5,320 nt of DNA from Pseudomonadota bacterium (GCA_022568115.1 JADFFP010000109.1:1-5320), one strand, 5' to 3'; shown: positions 1 through 5,182, numbered from the stretch's first letter. Notes: a model not told the origin generated them from the sequence alone. Numbers and translations: made by a program.

Positions 1-1
1 T

Positions 2-517
2 GGAGACCAATTTGAGGGCATGTTGTTTCACCGCGAGGGCGACCAGGTTCTAGTAATTTTAGGAGAAAGAGGGGGATCAAAGGCTTTCAAGAATGGATAT
101 TTAAGGTGGATGAAACTCAATCTGTTAAGCGACACCTACGATGACCCCAACAGGATCATTACAAGGGATGGCAAAACAGGAATAGAGGTCGTTATTCCTC
201 CGGCAATTAAAGGTAACACCACCCGGGGAATTGCGGACCTTGTTCTTTGTGGAAATTCGATTTGGGCTTCGGCCACTTTTGAGGACGAGACCACTACTCC
301 GAAAACATTTGGATCCGTAATTTACAAGTTGGGAACCCTTAATCACAAATTGGACATCCCTATTACGGTAAACCCAGAAGGGCCGACTAAAACCTTCCCC
401 TTAAAGGTTGAGGGACTTTGGCGAATTTCCGAACCGGGGTTTACCGGTTTATGTGATTTTGCCGCGGTTACTGATGAGGAGACCAAAGGTGAGTTCCTCA
501 TAATCAAATTTAATTAG
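2..517 (+). CDS. Beta-propeller-like protein of unknown function, C-terminal part (5' end outside the window)
   Basis: The frame is open from the left edge: the codons before the ATG at 20 read GDQFEG, which joins naturally onto MLFHREGDQVLVILGERGG, so that ATG is probably an internal methionine and the gene starts upstream. The protein is rich in beta-strand-like stretches and carries a recurring pattern. QFEGMLF followed by a strand ending GERGG near the start resembles KVEGLWR followed by a strand ending VTDEE near the end. A middle segment (ADLVLCGNSIWASATFEDE, then FGSVIYKLG) has the same style. This suggests blades of a beta-propeller, such as those in esterase-like or extracytoplasmic proteins. 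The family assignment is inference. No catalytic residues can be named, and any signal peptide would lie outside the window. It converges on the cupin gene, and its TAG stop lies inside the shared hairpin. Base composition is more AT-rich than that of the cupin gene. Confidence 0.6.
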   Translation, partial: GDQFEGMLFHREGDQVLVILGERGGSKAFKNGYLRWMKLNLLSDTYDDPNRIITRDGKTGIEVVIPPAIKGNTTRGIADLVLCGNSIWASATFEDETTTPKTFGSVIYKLGTLNHKLDIPITVNPEGPTKTFPLKVEGLWRISEPGFTGLCDFAAVTDEETKGEFLIIKFN

Positions 518-551
518 GGATTTAACCCAGTTTTTGGTTAAAAGTCCCTAA
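514..551. terminator. Shared hairpin between convergent genes, probable bidirectional terminator
   Basis: TTAGGGATTTAACC (514-527) pairs with GGTTAAA (536-542) and TCCCTAA (545-551), leaving a two-base bulge (AG, 543-544) and an 8-base loop. The stop codons of both flanking genes (515-517 on plus, 548-550 on minus) lie inside the stem. There is no clean T-tract on either side, so an intrinsic terminator is plausible but not proven; it may instead protect 3' ends. Confidence 0.55.
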
Positions 552-1045
552 TCACTTTCCCCCTCGAAATAATCGAGGTTTTTGCCCTTTTTGACCATCA
601 GCCGGAGGTGCGGTTCCTCGCCGCTCATCGGCGGCGGGCCGCAGTGCACCATAACCTTGTTACTGTCCGGGTATTCCGCCACCTCCGGGCCTTGCGTGGT
701 TGAGAGCGCCAGGTATTTCAGGTCGGCTTTTGAGGTGTTGATGATCTGCCGGGCGGTGCCGGGGCCGGCCGGGCAGGCGATGAAATCGCCCTTCTTTATG
801 GGATATTCCTGATCATTGTATCTCAAGGTTCCCGTACCCTCGATAATGTAAAACATTTCTTCGTTGGTGTGGTGCAGGTGGTACGGGAAAGCGCGCTTGC
901 CGGGTTTCACCAGCGTGACGTTATAACCCAGCTGGTCGGCGCCGATCCTCGGGCTGACCGGGCCCAGTTTCGCCTCGAACTTTCCGCCATCGCCAAAATC
1001 AAAATATTTCAGATCCGAGATGTTAATAACGGGCTTTTTCGCCAT
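548..1045 (-). CDS. Cupin domain protein (Cupin_2-like), single domain, 165 residues
   Basis: A small single-domain cupin, a cytoplasmic beta-barrel fold usually binding a metal through two short motifs. Motif 1 is intact: PGKRAFPYHLHHTNEEMFYIIEGTG at residues 48-72 gives H56, H58 and E63, with G70 at the expected spacing (HxH-x4-E-x6-G). Motif 2 is GDFIACPAGPGTARQIIN (86-103); the histidine expected before Q100 is R99 (a CGG codon), so the fourth usual metal ligand is missing. The tail (LKYLALSTTQGPEVAEYPDS) is typical of the uncharacterised cupins annotated only as cupin domain-containing proteins. The start is supported by a GAGGGG Shine-Dalgarno site 8 bases upstream and by the usual N-terminal extension before the barrel. 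The gene stands alone, divergent from the tRNA-Met gene and convergent with the propeller-like gene. The substrate is unknown: it could be a metal-dependent isomerase or dioxygenase, or a non-catalytic binding protein. Confidence 0.88.
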   Translation of the reverse strand: MAKKPVINISDLKYFDFGDGGKFEAKLGPVSPRIGADQLGYNVTLVKPGKRAFPYHLHHTNEEMFYIIEGTGTLRYNDQEYPIKKGDFIACPAGPGTARQIINTSKADLKYLALSTTQGPEVAEYPDSNKVMVHCGPPPMSGEEPHLRLMVKKGKNLDYFEGESD

Positions 1046-1075
1046 AGTCTTTTCCCCTCTGAATTGGAACAGGTT

Positions 1076-1093
1076 AAAACCCTAGCCGGTTTT
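1076..1093. repeat. Short inverted repeat upstream of the cupin gene
   Basis: AAAACC (1076-1081) and GGTTTT (1088-1093) flank a 6-base loop, about 30 bases upstream of the cupin start. It could be an operator or a leader hairpin for that gene. A 6-bp arm is weak evidence, and no regulator is known. Confidence 0.25.
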
Positions 1094-1135
1094 TCCAGCG
1101 GCGGAAAGAGCGGGGTTGAAAACGTGATAAGTATC

Positions 1136-1164
1136 TTGACGGGCAGGGGGCCGAGACCTTATAT
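1136..1164 (+). promoter_or_regulatory. Sigma-70-type promoter for the tRNA-Met gene
   Basis: TTGACG (1136-1141) is followed after exactly 17 bases by TTATAT (1159-1164). The predicted start lies near 1171, about 20 bases before the mature tRNA 5' end, which leaves a short leader for RNase P to remove. The stretch after the -10 box is GC-rich, as is common for stable-RNA promoters under growth-rate control; that last point is inference. Confidence 0.65.
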
Positions 1165-1190
1165 CCCTTGGCGTCCCTACGGCCCCAAGT

Positions 1191-1267
1191 GGCGGAGTAG
1201 CTCAGCTGGTTAGAGCAGTGGAATCATAATCCATGTGTCGGGGGTTCAAGTCCCTCCTCCGCTACCA
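1191..1267 (+). tRNA. tRNA-Met (anticodon CAT), elongator type
   Basis: A complete cloverleaf. The acceptor GGCGGAG pairs with CTCCGCT, with a G-U at the first position. The D stem is GCTC/GAGC, with GG in the loop. The anticodon stem GTGGA/TCCAT encloses the loop ATCATAA, with anticodon CAT at 1225-1227. The T arm GGGGG/CCCTC has loop TTCAAGT. The discriminator is A and the CCA end is encoded. Initiator tRNA is unlikely because the anticodon stem lacks the three consecutive G-C pairs of initiators. A CAT anticodon is also used by the lysidine-modified tRNA-Ile2. The overall sequence resembles elongator tRNA-Met of Alphaproteobacteria, but the isoacceptor cannot be settled by eye. Confidence 0.95.
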
Positions 1268-1293
1268 CCCTGCTTCGCCAAGGCTACGCAGGG
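1268..1293. repeat. Palindrome directly after the tRNA, inverted copy of the repeat core
   Basis: CCCTGC (1268-1273) pairs with GCAGGG (1288-1293). Read on the minus strand the interior is GTAGCCTTGGCGAA, which matches the core GTAGC...GCGAA of the two palindromes that follow on the plus strand. It begins on the base after the CCA end, so the tRNA transcript would run straight into this hairpin. It has no T-tract. Confidence 0.6.
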
Positions 1294-1308
1294 TTGGCTT
1301 GCCAACCC
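1291..1308. repeat. 8-bp perfect inverted repeat
   Basis: GGGTTGGC (1291-1298) and GCCAACCC (1301-1308) are perfectly complementary around TT. The first three bases are also used by the preceding palindrome, so the two hairpins would exclude each other in RNA. It may help end the tRNA transcript, but no T-run follows. Confidence 0.5.
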
Positions 1309-1310
1309 GA

Positions 1311-1364
1311 GGAGACTTGACTTGCGAGCAGGCGTGTCCTCCGTAGCTTTACGCGAAGGAGGAC
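1311..1364 (+). repeat. Three-arm palindromic repeat, copy 1
   Basis: Arm a is GGAGAC (1311-1316), arm b is GTCCTCC (1336-1342) and arm c is GGAGGAC (1358-1364). Arms b and c pair perfectly over 7 bp around the core GTAGCTTTACGCGAA. Arm a can pair with arm b with one bulge, so b has two alternative partners. The same layout recurs in the next copy. I infer a REP-like or non-autonomous palindromic element; the ORFs that cross this stretch on both strands are not convincing genes. Confidence 0.6.
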
Positions 1365-1390
1365 TGTGGCCCGCCAGTAAGCCGATTGAA

Positions 1391-1443
1391 GGCGACTTAG
1401 GTGAAGGAGTGTCGCCCGAAGCTCCGAAGGAGCGAAGGGGGAC
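1391..1443 (+). repeat. Three-arm palindromic repeat, copy 2
   Basis: Arm a is GGCGAC (1391-1396), arm b is GTCGCCC (1411-1417) and arm c is GGGGGAC (1437-1443). The core at 1418-1436 contains a perfect inner stem, GCTCC/GGAGC. Arm b pairs with arm a over 6 bp, or with arm c with one mismatch. Both copies share GGnGACTT at the left, a GAAGC or GTAGC core opening, GCGAA before arm c, and GGACTG after it. A further pair, GCCAGT (1373-1378) with ACTGGC (1442-1447), encloses the unit. From 1448 to 1576 I see nothing beyond the start signals of the next gene. Confidence 0.6.
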
Positions 1444-1576
1444 TGGCAAATCCATACTGTCGTTGGCGAGTACTGCGCGTTAAAACCCTGACCGAAGCTA
1501 CCATTTCCTCTTATTTTCTGGTTTTAAATAAATTTCCCATTTAAAGTAGCCAAAGGAAAGATTAGGAGGAGTTCAA

Positions 1577-1894
1577 GTGGCGTTTCTCAAGTCGAAAGTT
1601 TTTGGTCTTTGGGCGGGACTTAACGCCATCTTTCCGACATTTGTAACGCTGATGTTTAGGGCAGTTGATTTAACCATGGGCACCCAAAGAGCTTTCGCGT
1701 TTCTTACAATTGGGATCATTTTGGCGGGCAATATTTATGCAATGGTTAAGCACCCAAAATACCGCAAACTTTTCGGCATTACGATTTTTCTGAACCTTTT
1801 TTCGCTAATTATGCTTTCTGATGTGAGTTTTTTTACATCAATACCCAAGTTGCCGTTTCTTTTTGAAAGCCTTTATCAAATGGCCACACAATAA
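1577..1894 (+). CDS. Small three-helix membrane protein, unknown function
   Basis: 105 residues from a GTG start, chosen because a strong AGGAGG site (1564-1569) lies 7 bases upstream. Three hydrophobic segments are visible, at about residues 8-29, 39-56 and 65-86. Positive charges sit at the N-terminus (K5, K7) and in the loop KHPKYRK (58-64), which predicts an N-inside, C-outside topology. There is no cleavable signal peptide and no recognisable motif. I do not recognise the family. It is the only plus-strand gene in an AT-rich stretch and ends 6 bp from the stop of a convergent small gene. It might be a membrane accessory protein, but nothing in the sequence gives a function. Confidence 0.75.
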   Translation: MAFLKSKVFGLWAGLNAIFPTFVTLMFRAVDLTMGTQRAFAFLTIGIILAGNIYAMVKHPKYRKLFGITIFLNLFSLIMLSDVSFFTSIPKLPFLFESLYQMATQ

Positions 1895-1900
1895 AGCTTT

Positions 1901-2300
1901 TTAAACGGTAACAATAACCTGCTGGGTTAAAAGGTGGCTTCTGCAACGTATTTTCAACGCTGTTGCAACATTGCCGGTTACGGTAACCAATGCAGAACCA
2001 GGCCCAATAGTTCTAATCAACCTGTCGCCGCCCTTGATTTCTACATCAAAAGTCGATGGTGCACCGGATTGGGATTAAAAAAGATACATTAATTCTTGCC
2101 TGGTGCTTATCCTTGTTGGGCCCTATAACGCCAAATTGTGCCCAAATTTGAACCCAAGGTTCCCAAAAAAGAGGGGGTGCCAATACCCCAAACCGGCCCT
2201 TCTTATTAAAAACCGTTGTATTTCCATGTTTTATTAATTTTTTATCTTTGGTGGATTTGAAGATGGCTTGTCCAAGAGTTTTTCCGTAAAACTCGTTCAT
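1901..2300 (-). pseudogene. Split small orphan gene, frameshifted (about 132 residues if repaired)
   Basis: The first frame starts at 2300 with an AAGGA Shine-Dalgarno site 8 bases upstream. It gives 76 sensible residues (MNEFYGKTLG to ARINVSFLI) before drifting into an abrupt end at 2046. A second minus frame is open, without a start, from 2074 down to a TAA at 1901-1903. It reads as a strand-rich C-terminus (FDVEIKGGDRLIRTIGPGSA, then LVTVTGNVATALKIRC, ending QQVIVTV). The two join if one base is removed between 2048 and 2074, most simply from the GGG at 2071-2073 (CCC on the minus strand). The total span is 400 bases, that is 133 codons plus one. The rejoined stop lies 6 bp from the stop of the neighbouring membrane-protein gene, a natural convergent arrangement. 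I do not recognise the protein. A sequencing error would make it intact; otherwise it is a recent pseudogene. Confidence 0.55.
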
Positions 2301-2342
2301 TGTTGCTTTCCTTTAATTTTTATAATCAGGAGGGCTAATAGT

Positions 2343-2418
2343 AAAAATTATGAAAACTGCCTGGAGTGGCGGATGTGGGCAGAAATTCAAATTTTTTCTC
2401 CAGAACTTAAAAGGTTAG
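2343..2418 (-). other. Leader region of the split gene
   Basis: Between the minus-strand promoter and the start at 2300 lies a leader of about 120 bases. It contains a 6-bp inverted repeat, CTGGAG (2361-2366) with CTCCAG (2398-2403). Further downstream in the leader the minus strand reads CCCTCCT (plus 2328-2334), which resembles an anti-Shine-Dalgarno sequence and might pair with the purine-rich ribosome site. Both are weak signals. Confidence 0.25.
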
Positions 2419-2428
2419 ATAAATTATA

Positions 2429-2457
2429 AATATAACCAAATAGGCACATTTTGTCAA
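2429..2457 (-). promoter_or_regulatory. Near-consensus sigma-70 promoter facing the split gene
   Basis: On the minus strand TTGACA (plus 2452-2457) is a perfect -35 box, followed after exactly 17 bases by TATATT (plus 2429-2434). It points at the split gene, with a leader of about 120 bases. It is the best promoter match in the window. Confidence 0.55.
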
Positions 2458-2485
2458 TTGATATATAAAGTGATTCTGCTTTAAT
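2458..2485 (+). promoter_or_regulatory. Possible promoter facing the cysteine-synthase-like gene
   Basis: TTGATA (2458-2463) and TTTAAT (2480-2485) are 16 bases apart, giving a predicted leader of about 45 bases. The -35 box touches the -35 box of the opposite promoter, and the 8-bp palindrome TCAATTGA (2454-2461) spans the join. The match is moderate and the stretch is AT-rich, so chance is possible. Confidence 0.35.
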
Positions 2486-2523
2486 GGGAAAAGATTTTCG
2501 CTGGTCGTTTCTTTTGCCGCGCG

Positions 2524-2530
2524 TTAAAAT
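2524..2530 (+). promoter_or_regulatory. -10-like box immediately upstream of the cysteine-synthase-like start
   Basis: TTAAAAT ends 6 bases before the ATG at 2537. If used as a -10 box, transcription would begin at or next to the start codon and give a leaderless mRNA, which would fit the absence of a Shine-Dalgarno site. No good -35 box is seen at 16-18 bases, so this is tentative. Confidence 0.25.
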
Positions 2531-2536
2531 CCCCCC

Positions 2537-3535
2537 ATGCCGAAGAAATTTAAATTCGAGCGCCTGAACCCGCAAACGAACATCCTGCCCTCGATCGCCC
2601 ATGCGGTCGGCGAGACGCCGCTGGTCGACCTGTCGCGTTTGGTTGAGCATTTCCGCGTAGAGGGGCGGATTCTCGCCAAGTGCGAGCACCTCAACCCGGG
2701 CTTCTCGAAGAAAGACCGCCCGGCTCTGCAGATGCTGATCGAGGCCAGGGAAAATGGCGCCCTGAAGCCCGGCCAGACGGTGGTCGAGCGCACCTCCGGC
2801 AATACCGGAACCGGGCTGGCGATCGCCTGTGCGACGCTCGGCCATCCCTTCATTGCAGCCATCTCGAAGGGCAACTCGATCGAGCGGGTTCGGATGATGA
2901 AGGCATTGGGCGCCAAGGTCATCCGGGTCGACCAGGCCCCGGGATCAATTCCCGGGCAGGTCACCGGCGAGGACCAGAAGCTGGTGGTGGCCGAGGTGGA
3001 ACGTCTGGTCAAGAAGCTCGGGGCATTCCGGGCCGACCAGTTCAATCTGCCGGCGATATTGAATGTGCACTTTGAGACCACCGGGCCCGAGATCATCAAA
3101 CAAAGTGGCGGGGCGATTGACGCCTACGCTGATTTTATCGGCTCGGGCGGCTGGTTCGGCGGCCTCGGGGAATATCTGAAAGCTGAAATTCCCGGTTTCA
3201 AATGTTATGCAGTGGAACCGGAAGGGGCTGAAAGCCTGGCCGGGAAAGCGGTCACCAAACCGGGCCATGTGATCCAGGGCGGCGGCTATTGCCTGGCAGA
3301 CCTGATGGCGATCAGGGATATGAAAATAGATGGCTATCTTTCGGTCAGCGATGGGCGCGCCCAAGAGTGCACGCGGGCGCTGGCCAGATACGAGGGGATA
3401 TTTGCCGGCTTTTCATCGGGCGCCAATGTCGCTGGCGCACTCGATTTGCTGGCCGGTGATTGCAAGGGAAAAACCATCCTGGTGGTGATCTGCGATTCCG
3501 GCCTTAAATATCTCTCAACCGATCTTTGGGAATAG
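2537..3535 (+). CDS. PLP-dependent cysteine synthase / cystathionine beta-synthase family enzyme
   Basis: 332 residues, close to the usual family length; a cytoplasmic fold-type II PLP enzyme catalysing beta-replacement on an activated serine or a similar amino acid. Visible landmarks are GETPLV (25-30), NPGFSKKDRPA (53-63) with K59 as the expected Schiff-base lysine, and the substrate loop TSGNTG (86-91). Further on come DQF-x-LPA (167-173), TTGPEI (181-186), the glycine-rich phosphate loop GSGGWFGG (202-209), IQGGG (246-250), AGFSSGA (290-296) and CDSGLKYLSTDLW (319-331). The phosphate loop normally reads GTGGT, so W206 replaces a conserved threonine. IQGIG is IQGGG here. These changes argue against ordinary housekeeping CysK and towards a divergent branch, perhaps one making a specialised amino acid; that is inference. 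The ATG is the only possible start, because an in-frame TAA lies 12 bases upstream. There is no Shine-Dalgarno site. The methyltransferase follows after 71 bp. Confidence 0.9.
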   Translation: MPKKFKFERLNPQTNILPSIAHAVGETPLVDLSRLVEHFRVEGRILAKCEHLNPGFSKKDRPALQMLIEARENGALKPGQTVVERTSGNTGTGLAIACATLGHPFIAAISKGNSIERVRMMKALGAKVIRVDQAPGSIPGQVTGEDQKLVVAEVERLVKKLGAFRADQFNLPAILNVHFETTGPEIIKQSGGAIDAYADFIGSGGWFGGLGEYLKAEIPGFKCYAVEPEGAESLAGKAVTKPGHVIQGGGYCLADLMAIRDMKIDGYLSVSDGRAQECTRALARYEGIFAGFSSGANVAGALDLLAGDCKGKTILVVICDSGLKYLSTDLWE

Positions 3536-3606
3536 ACCAAATTATTTCCTGAAATGCCATTTTAGTTTTTTCATTTTGCGGCCGGAAATGCTAAAACCGA
3601 TTCACT

Positions 3607-5073
3607 GTGAAGCCTGAAATAGAAAAATTCCGCGGATACGAACTTTTTGCCCCGGCGATGATTTTGCCGGCGGTGGTCAATGTTGCTGATTTTGATCCCG
3701 AAAGGCGCCTTGAGAAGGGCCAGGTTCTGGATATTCCCGACCCCCACCACGTGGTCCGGGGCAGTATCGAGTGGCTTTCCTCCCAGGGGTTGCTGAAAAA
3801 AATCGACGGCTGCCTCCGGGCCAGTGAAAAAGGCAAAACCCTGTTTGGACTGGCCAGTGCGATCCGCGACTATACCTCGCAATATGAAAGTATTTTAGCC
3901 GCACTCGAGGTGCTGCTGGGGTGGCGCGACGGGCCGGTCCCGGCGCTGCCGAAGATTTTTGAAAATGGTTCGCGCTTTGCCATCGACGCCCTGATCCCCC
4001 CGGCGGTAACATTTTTACATGAATGCCCTTCCCGCGAAAACCCGAAGGTTTCGGTTGGCGCCCTGCTGCTGGCGGGGAAAACCCGTTTGCGGGAAATTCT
4101 GCCGGAGGCCCTTGGCTCCAGGGAAATCCGGATTTTTTTGAGCGCGCTCAGCAAAAGGGATCTGCTCCAGTTCCGGGACCACGACCGCCTGGGCCTGACC
4201 GATAAGGGCAAAAAGGTTATGGTGCTGGGCGGCTTTGCCGGGTTGATTACCTCTTATTACACCACCTATCCGCACCTGACCGAAATGGCCAAAGGCCAGC
4301 TGAGCTATGGGCTGAAGGGGGATGTCTTCCGTCATGCCGAGCTCAATGCCCGGGCCTCCAACGGAATTATCGAGATCAAGGTGGCGCCGAAAATTATCGA
4401 GTTGTTCCGGGAAGATCAGACCCTCAGCCAGACCCTGGCGGAGTGTGGCGGGATCGCCCTGGATTTTGGCGCCGGGGGCGGTGAAATGGTCCAGAAATTC
4501 CTGAAATGTGAAAATATCACCAAGGCCTATGGCATGGACATCAACCCGGCGACGGTCAAAGAGGCCCGCCGTCTGGCCGCCAGAAACGGTATTCCCGAAG
4601 AGCGGGCTGAGTTTCTGGAAGGCAGCATTGTCGACCGGGATTTTTTGGAGCATTTCAAATCAGGCCTGGGGCCTGGCGTCAAGCCGGTGTGCACCATCAA
4701 CTTTATTCTCCACGACGTCGGGCCAAAGCTGGCGCGCCGCTTCCTGAAAAACTACCGGGAGGTTTTGGGGGATGCCCCGCTGGTGATTACCGAAAGCTTC
4801 CGGGTTCCCTTAAAGACCATGGAGGATCACCCCGACCAGCAGGCCTCGCTGTTCAAGTTCATGCACGATCTCTCCGGCCAGCACCTCTATTACAAGGGAG
4901 AATTTGAGGACATCCTGGCGAGCGAAGGCTTTGAGACTAAATCCCAGGTATCGCATTCCTCGATGCACTGGGCCAGAGAAGACAAGCGCTTCAAGACCAT
5001 CGTCACCTATGTGGTTCAGGCCCGGGCGGACGCCCAAAAGGGCGCGTATGGCGACGCCTCTCTTTGCGCCTGA
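3607..5073 (+). CDS. SAM-dependent class I methyltransferase with duplicated winged-helix-like N-terminus
   Basis: 488 residues. The C-terminal half is a Rossmann methyltransferase. Motif I is IALDFGAGGG (283-292), and the acidic residue after strand 2 is D311 in GMDINPAT. Strand 4 is CTINFILHDVG (362-372), followed by LVITESFRV (392-400) and a helix GEFEDILASEGFE (431-443), in the manner of the O-methyltransferase family. The N-terminal half holds two similar segments: residues 57-93 (LSSQGLLKKIDG...SEKGKTLFGL...TSQY) and 181-218 (LSKRDLLQFRDH...TDKGKKVMVLGG...TSYY). They align at a constant offset of 125 residues from the KGK motif onward and look like winged-helix dimerisation domains. The methylated atom and substrate are unknown. 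The GTG start is preceded by an in-frame TAA 15 bases upstream and lacks a Shine-Dalgarno site; the next in-frame ATG is at 3658. The gene lies 71 bp after the cysteine-synthase-like gene on the same strand, so co-transcription and a shared pathway are likely but unproven. Confidence 0.85.
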   Translation: MKPEIEKFRGYELFAPAMILPAVVNVADFDPERRLEKGQVLDIPDPHHVVRGSIEWLSSQGLLKKIDGCLRASEKGKTLFGLASAIRDYTSQYESILAALEVLLGWRDGPVPALPKIFENGSRFAIDALIPPAVTFLHECPSRENPKVSVGALLLAGKTRLREILPEALGSREIRIFLSALSKRDLLQFRDHDRLGLTDKGKKVMVLGGFAGLITSYYTTYPHLTEMAKGQLSYGLKGDVFRHAELNARASNGIIEIKVAPKIIELFREDQTLSQTLAECGGIALDFGAGGGEMVQKFLKCENITKAYGMDINPATVKEARRLAARNGIPEERAEFLEGSIVDRDFLEHFKSGLGPGVKPVCTINFILHDVGPKLARRFLKNYREVLGDAPLVITESFRVPLKTMEDHPDQQASLFKFMHDLSGQHLYYKGEFEDILASEGFETKSQVSHSSMHWAREDKRFKTIVTYVVQARADAQKGAYGDASLCA

Positions 5074-5079
5074 TTTTTT
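5041..5079 (+). terminator. Possible intrinsic terminator overlapping the methyltransferase 3' end
   Basis: GGCGC (5041-5045) can pair with GCGCC (5066-5070), with an inner GGCG-A-CGCC hairpin (5050-5058). Six T follow directly after the TGA stop (5074-5079). The outer stem is short and the loop long, so confidence is low. Confidence 0.3.
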
Positions 5080-5150
5080 CGCGCGCCGTTATTTCACCGG
5101 AAAAATCCTGCCTTTCACCCCTGATTTCTCTCTTTTTCCCCAATAACCCC

Positions 5151-5182
5151 TTGATTATCAATCGCCTACGCGATTTATTGAT
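5151..5182. repeat. Nested inverted repeats upstream of the GTPase gene
   Basis: TTGATTATCAA (5151-5161) is an 11-base palindrome. It overlaps AATCGC-CTAC-GCGATT (5160-5175), a perfect 6-bp hairpin, and ATCAAT (5157-5162) recurs inverted as ATTGAT (5177-5182). This may be an operator or control site in the upstream region of the next gene. A weak TTGATT-17-TTTATT promoter overlaps it. No regulator can be named. Confidence 0.3.

Noticed and set aside
1191..1267. tRNA-Met as an integrase attachment site.
   Set aside because: I found no second copy of the tRNA 3' end in the window and no integrase gene.
1268..1447. CRISPR array.
   Set aside because: The repeats are few, diverged, unevenly spaced and differ in their arms; there are no regular spacers.
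1235..1483. Open reading frames on both strands across the tRNA 3' end and the palindromes (plus 1235-1483, minus 1246-1455).
   Set aside because: The plus frame starts inside the tRNA, neither has a ribosome site, and the translated residues simply follow the palindromic repeats.
2046..2090. Programmed -1 frameshift at T TTT TTA on the minus strand of the split gene.
   Set aside because: The heptamer is in the right phase, but a -1 slip leads to an early TAG; the downstream half needs a +1 change, so a base error or mutation is simpler.
2350..2418. A 22-codon plus-strand ORF from ATG at 2350.
   Set aside because: The only purine-rich site (2328-2334) is about 15 bases upstream, too far, and it lies in the leader of the opposite gene.
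2524..3099. Long minus-strand ORFs opposite the enzyme genes (for example 2524-3099, 2945-3364, 4015-4653).
   Set aside because: They are antisense shadows of GC-rich genes with clear family motifs on the plus strand, and show no domain of their own.
3536..3606. TTTTTT in the gap between the enzyme and methyltransferase genes as a terminator.
   Set aside because: Only a 4-bp AT stem (AAAT/ATTT) precedes it, too weak to end transcription.
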